Both the position numbers and the translations under genes were made by a program. Below are positions 61,401 through 64,000 of a DNA stretch of 64,000 nucleotides, in pieces. Each line of letters starts with the position of its first letter. Position 1 is the stretch's first letter. The notes below the pieces were generated by a model. That model was given only the letters and a program-made list of their open reading frames with translations. It ran no database searches and was not told where the DNA came from. This DNA comes from Planctomycetota bacterium (lineage in GTDB: Bacteria > Planctomycetota > Planctomycetia > Pirellulales > PALSA-1355), in assembly GCA_003389325.1 (NCBI GenBank), contig QQVE01000051.1, positions 1 through 64,000 on the forward strand, written 5' to 3'.

Positions 61401-61945
61401 GCGAGCGACCCTCGATGACGCTGCCGCGAGCCCAATCGGTCGTCGACCTGCTGATGGCCTACGGCTGGCACCAGAACCGGCAAGAGCCGATCAACGAGCG
61501 CGAACCCGAAGTGACGCCGCTTTCGCCTCTCGTGCTGGCCAACGGCGAGGCCGCCGCGCGGGCGATCGATTTCGCCGATCACGGGGAACTCGTGCGCATC
61601 TGCCTGGAAGAGCGACCGGTCGACGAGCTCGTCGACGAGCTAATGCTGCGTTTTCTGAGTCGGAAGCCGACCGAGGCCGAGCGCAAGCGGTATGGCGCCT
61701 TGCTCGCTGTGGGCTACCAAGATCGTCGCACGGGCCAATCGGCCCAGCAGCGCAAGGTCGATCGTTCTCCGCTGTCGTGGGCCAACAACCTCGACGCGGA
61801 AGCCAATCGGATCGGCATCGAGCGACTCGAGTTGGCCGGCAAAGGCGATCCGCCGACGCGTCGACTGACCGACGCCTGGCGCGAGCGTGCCGAAGACATG
61901 GTATGGGCGATCGTCAATTCGCCCGAGGTCGTATTCGTTCCGTAG
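58475..61945 (+). CDS. LamG - DUF1549 - DUF1553 exported protein
   Basis: 1,156 residues. Signal peptide (LFLIPLVALAAVWTPKSSPLTAA). A LamG/concanavalin-like domain at about 100-300 (ALTIEAWIEP, GRWHHVALTYTF, GAIDEVAIYRRAL) takes the place of the N-terminal cytochrome found in the other PSD1 protein. DUF1549 runs about 570-790 (VDRFIQRRLEEAGFDPAP, LSLDVVGVIPSP) with C734-AR-C737-H738 (CARCHDAP), so a haem-type CxxCH is kept. DUF1553 covers about 825-1150 (LVHPSNERFAQVFVNRLW, KHVARLILNSRAYQR). The DUF1501 gene follows after 29 bp. Probably a periplasmic glycan-active or redox system with the DUF1501 partner. Confidence 0.92.
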   Translation: MGIPTPPAWTRLFLIPLVALAAVWTPKSSPLTAATSSDTSRYASLVEKDAPVCWWRMSADGSAVINRSAPDSSDGLSALPIGKVQLDAVGPSGEAFPDFASGNVAVRLPAGRNYLRVADPGENSPLDFDNGDALTIEAWIEPAAHSKTGYSYIVGKGRTLKPGHGSRNQNYSLRLANSSTTARLSFFFVDAETPDKSSSHNADGHRWTSKASVPLDGRWHHVALTYTFGKPESIKGFIDGRPTGGSWELGGPTTKRPIVDDDDLWIGSSMSGRATFVGAIDEVAIYRRALTADDVKRHVRIHRRDEMQALVDAAAESAPSDHVQFDIFEGAAVVNSWDFRPHERQPLYESDVFALTELPRKYDRRGLIVDRPTPILVHGYARLTLPPGQHKLALRSLNAARLYIDGDLVAENPFLKVSGNGHGKVYQLKPQSPDRLSLPAAHSEKIITFESDGLPHVFSVFAATAIAGRPAEMGELVVARQTGDAHYQLLGAFDEASPGAAVAHRKFDDAGWFAFLERDRARRRSWEAEQRQAISRAEDAWWEDRHAAARKLLDESPQVEPPTVEDDAEVNNAVDRFIQRRLEEAGFDPAPLVDDLAFLRRLSLDVVGVIPSPRQVELFLADPPETRRSAAIDRLLADPGWADHWVGYWQHVLAENPGLTKPTLNNSGPFRWFLHESFLDNKPLDRLVAELVQMDAGPSAGGPAGFAQATNNDVPMAHKAHIVGTAFLGVEMKCARCHDAPTHESTQRDLFSLAAMLAGKPLSVPKSSTVPGTPEQLAHMAVTVSLKPGEPVSPEWPFASLMAGEEALDEPLARDVDDLRSRLAYTLVHPSNERFAQVFVNRLWKRYLGRGLVEPVHDWEGMEPSHPQLLAFLADELVRNGYDIKHVARLILNSRAYQRDFASGDSADEAQELFAAATRRRLTAEQLADSIFHAVGKTFDSEELCVNPDGRMSAKSFFNLGTPLRAWEFACPSNERERPSMTLPRAQSVVDLLMAYGWHQNRQEPINEREPEVTPLSPLVLANGEAAARAIDFADHGELVRICLEERPVDELVDELMLRFLSRKPTEAERKRYGALLAVGYQDRRTGQSAQQRKVDRSPLSWANNLDAEANRIGIERLELAGKGDPPTRRLTDAWRERAEDMVWAIVNSPEVVFVP

Positions 61946-61974
61946 AGCGTGCCGTCCTAGCGGAGATAAGCCGG

Positions 61975-63273
61975 ATGAAGCCCACCCGACGCCAATTTCT
62001 CGAACAATCCGCCCGTCTGGGAGCGGCCGGCGCCCTGGCCGGTTGGTCAACACCGCTGTTGGCCTCCGAAGCCGGAGGCGAGCCGCCGCTGGGCGGCGCC
62101 GAGCATTGCATTTTCATCTGGCTCGGCGGCGGGGCGGCACAGATCGACACGTTCGACCCCAAGCGCCGCAGCAAGGGGCGCAAGGATCCCGGCTCGGCAT
62201 ACGACTCGGTCCCCACCGCCATCAATGGCGTGAAGGTCAGCGAGCATTTGGCACGCACGGCACCTCTGATGGATCGCGTGGCGCTGGTGCGCACGCTGCA
62301 CCACGAAGAGATCGACGAGCACGCCGCGGCTTCCTACCGGCTGCACGTGGGCCGGCCCACCAGTGGCACGATCGTCTATCCGTCGTTGGGCTCGATGATC
62401 GCCTACCTGAAAGAACCGATCAGCGAGGCCGTGCCCAGTTACGTGTTGATGGGCCACCCCACGCCAGGGCGGAGTCCCGGATTCCTGGGGCCGAACTACG
62501 GGTTCGTCTACCTGACCGATACCGAAAGCGGCCCGCGCGGGCTGACCCGGCCGAAGCGCGTCGACGACGAGCGGCACCGGCGGCGGATGAGACTGCTCGA
62601 GACGGCCCAGCGCGAGTTCGCCAACACGAGCACGGGCAGCGACGCGGTAGCAAACTATATCGAGGCGGCCCGCAAAGGCTTTGACCTGGCCGGCCCTGAG
62701 TTTCTAAGCGCCTTTGAGTTGACCAGCGAATCGAGCGACCTGCGCAATGCGTACGGCGACGAATTCGGCCAGCGCTGTCTGCTGGCGCGACGTCTCGTCG
62801 AACGCGGCAGCCGCTTCGTCGAAGTGTCGTTCAACATGGGCTTCGTCAACGGCACCGGCTGGGACACGCACAATCAGGGCCAGCAAAAACAACACCTGCT
62901 GATCGACTCGCTCGATCAAGCATTCTCCACGCTGTTAACCGATCTGGAAGAAAAGCGGCTGCTCGACAAGACGCTGGTGGTGATCGGCACGGAGTTCGGT
63001 CGTCCGGCCCAATTCGACGCCGGCGGCGGCCGCGGACACCATGCCGAGGCGTTCACCTGCGTGCTGGCCGGCGGCGGGTTGCGCACCGGTCAGGTGATCG
63101 GCGAGACGGATGATCTGGCTATGAAGGCCCTGGGACGCCGCGTGTCGGTGCCCGATTGGTTCGCCACGCTATTTGCCGCGTTCGGGATCGACTACCGCGA
63201 GGAACTCTACGCCGGCAATCGCCCCGTGCCGCTGACCGATCGCGGCGAGCCTATTGCCGAGTTGTTCGCCTAG
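61975..63273 (+). CDS. DUF1501 family exported protein
   Basis: 432 residues from ATG 61975, 29 bp after the preceding stop. Tat signal TRRQFLEQSARLGAAGALAG. Family landmarks: HCIFIWLGGGAAQIDTFDPK, LARTAPLMDRVALVRTLHHE, LLARRLVERGSRFVEV, WDTHNQG, GTEFGRPAQFD and GGGRGHHAEAF. It is shorter than the first DUF1501 protein in the window but has the same core. It pairs with the LamG-DUF1549-DUF1553 gene upstream. The sequence suggests a metal-dependent phosphatase/sulfatase-like fold; the substrate is unknown. Confidence 0.92.
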   Translation: MKPTRRQFLEQSARLGAAGALAGWSTPLLASEAGGEPPLGGAEHCIFIWLGGGAAQIDTFDPKRRSKGRKDPGSAYDSVPTAINGVKVSEHLARTAPLMDRVALVRTLHHEEIDEHAAASYRLHVGRPTSGTIVYPSLGSMIAYLKEPISEAVPSYVLMGHPTPGRSPGFLGPNYGFVYLTDTESGPRGLTRPKRVDDERHRRRMRLLETAQREFANTSTGSDAVANYIEAARKGFDLAGPEFLSAFELTSESSDLRNAYGDEFGQRCLLARRLVERGSRFVEVSFNMGFVNGTGWDTHNQGQQKQHLLIDSLDQAFSTLLTDLEEKRLLDKTLVVIGTEFGRPAQFDAGGGRGHHAEAFTCVLAGGGLRTGQVIGETDDLAMKALGRRVSVPDWFATLFAAFGIDYREELYAGNRPVPLTDRGEPIAELFA

Positions 63274-63279
63274 CCCCAT

Positions 63280-63792
63280 TCAATCGTCGGGCGGCAACAT
63301 GGCCTCTTCCTCGGATCGATCGTCGGTCGCTTCCACGTCGTTCAACGCGGCGAAGTCCTCGGAGAATCTCCGACTCTTGAAGGTGTATCGCAGTGTATCG
63401 TCGCAAATGGTTAGCTCGACGGGCAGGTGGATCCCCAACAGCACCAACATCCAGGGTGCCCACGCCAGATAGACGGCGGCCTTGAACAGCCATTTCCGCT
63501 CTCCGGAGGCGGGCCAGCCAGACATCCACCACGCCAGCGCCAAGCTCGCACCGAAGCCGACCCAGAAGATGAGGATCCGCAGCCAGACACGCTGCCGCAT
63601 GCTCCAAATACAGATCGGGCAGACGGGCATGCGCATCCACTGGATGGGCCCCACGGAGCGCAACATCGGCGCCGACGAATCTCCGGCAATCGTCATCACG
63701 GCCGCATCGCCCCCGGGTGCCTCACATCCGCAGACGGCACACCTGTCGGGAAACTCCGGCCACTGGTCCTTAGGCAACTCGAAATGGTACAT
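63280..63792 (-). CDS. Small membrane protein with N-terminal zinc ribbon, unknown function
   Basis: 170 residues from ATG 63792; an ATG at 63846 would add 18 residues. Two CxxC pairs, C18-AV-C21 and C58-PI-C61, likely hold one zinc. Two transmembrane helices follow (about 71-90 and 102-121), then a short beta region (VELTICDDTLRYTFKSRRF) and an acidic tail (DDRSEEEAMLPPDD). It converges on DUF1501 with 6 bp between stops. I do not recognise a named family. Confidence 0.7.
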   Translation of the reverse strand: MYHFELPKDQWPEFPDRCAVCGCEAPGGDAAVMTIAGDSSAPMLRSVGPIQWMRMPVCPICIWSMRQRVWLRILIFWVGFGASLALAWWMSGWPASGERKWLFKAAVYLAWAPWMLVLLGIHLPVELTICDDTLRYTFKSRRFSEDFAALNDVEATDDRSEEEAMLPPDD

Positions 63793-63919
63793 GACTCGCA
63801 CCCCCGCAAGCACCGATACTATACAGATGTATCGGTACCCTAGCACAGCATCAAACTACCCGCAATAGGGGTGCAATGAGGGCGTGCGAGGGCAGCGCGG
63901 GCTCCGATTTCGCTGGCCG

Positions 63920-64000
63920 TTAGCGTCCCTGCGCTGCCACGACGGGATTGGTGAGCGTGCCGACGCCGTCGATCTCGACTTCGACCGTGTCGCCCGGCTT
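63920..64000 (-). CDS. Fumarylacetoacetate hydrolase-family protein (C-terminal 26 residues only)
   Basis: The leftward frame entering from the right edge reads KPGDTVEVEIDGVGTLTNPV and ends ...AAQGR, stop at 63920. The PGD-x-VEVEIDG-x-GTL-x-NPV ending is the standard C-terminus of FAH-family enzymes (2-oxo acid hydratases/decarboxylases, acylpyruvases). The N-terminal part is outside the window, so the exact member cannot be told. Confidence 0.75.
   Translation of the reverse strand, partial: KPGDTVEVEIDGVGTLTNPVVAAQGR

Noticed and set aside
1..64000. Search for insertion sequences, phage or plasmid genes
   Set aside because: No transposase, integrase, terminase or replication protein was recognised, and no terminal inverted repeats with flanking duplications were seen.

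Overview
The window is high-GC bacterial DNA, almost certainly from a planctomycete (phylum Planctomycetota, most like Pirellulales). Several protein families typical of that group occur together: two DUF1549/DUF1553 ('PSD1') plus DUF1501 gene pairs, two BBP7-type outer-membrane proteins, two giant exported proteins with the planctomycete N-terminal signature (LEGLELRAMLSG and FEVLEDRTLMSA), a PEP-CTERM protein and a DUF3467 protein. No rRNA, phage, insertion sequence or CRISPR array was seen. One tRNA gene (Ser, GCU) is present.

Layout. 1-7.3 kb: 3' part of a cardiolipin-synthase-type phospholipase D, then a c-type cytochrome/DUF1549/DUF1553 protein, a DUF1501 protein, a ThuA-like protein and a family 5 uracil-DNA glycosylase. 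7.4-10 kb: small lipoprotein, small secreted protein, a GDPD/PI-PLC-superfamily enzyme directly followed by myo-inositol oxygenase. 10-28 kb: a cell-surface block of a Cys-rich BBP7 protein, DUF3467, a 2,998-residue Calx-beta/Ig-like giant protein, a second BBP7 protein and a 1,484-residue sialidase/LamG exoprotein. 28.4-30.3 kb: tRNA-Ser and an OprO/OprP-like porin. 31-42.7 kb: one respiratory locus encoding a caa3-type oxidase (coxB-coxA-coxC), an internally duplicated membrane protein, a diheme cytochrome c lipoprotein, a Rieske protein, a cytochrome b with a fused cytochrome c, a CtaG/4Fe-4S fusion, a FixH/YtkA-like protein and a TlpA-like thioredoxin. Electrons would run from quinol through the bc module to the caa3 oxidase, with the last genes serving assembly or copper and redox handling.

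42.7-53.3 kb is the most unusual part. A PilZ protein diverges from a same-strand run made of (i) an 871-residue fusion of a degenerate 1-deoxyxylulose-5-phosphate-synthase-like scaffold to a class I terpene synthase (DDxxD and NSE motifs both intact), (ii) a hybrid kinase with two histidine-kinase modules around a receiver, (iii) a receiver-histidine kinase protein, (iv) IspH, the last enzyme of the MEP pathway, and (v) a FadL-type outer-membrane transporter. I propose that this is a signal-controlled terpenoid locus with precursor supply, cyclisation, regulation and trans-envelope movement encoded together. The product and signal cannot be read from sequence.

53.3-64 kb: an ECF sigma factor with a soluble zinc anti-sigma protein, a spondin-domain PEP-CTERM protein, a P3A-type proton ATPase, a second LamG-DUF1549-DUF1553/DUF1501 pair, a small zinc-ribbon membrane protein, and the 3' end of a fumarylacetoacetate-hydrolase-family gene running off the right edge. 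All functional calls rest on motif recognition by eye; no database search was run.
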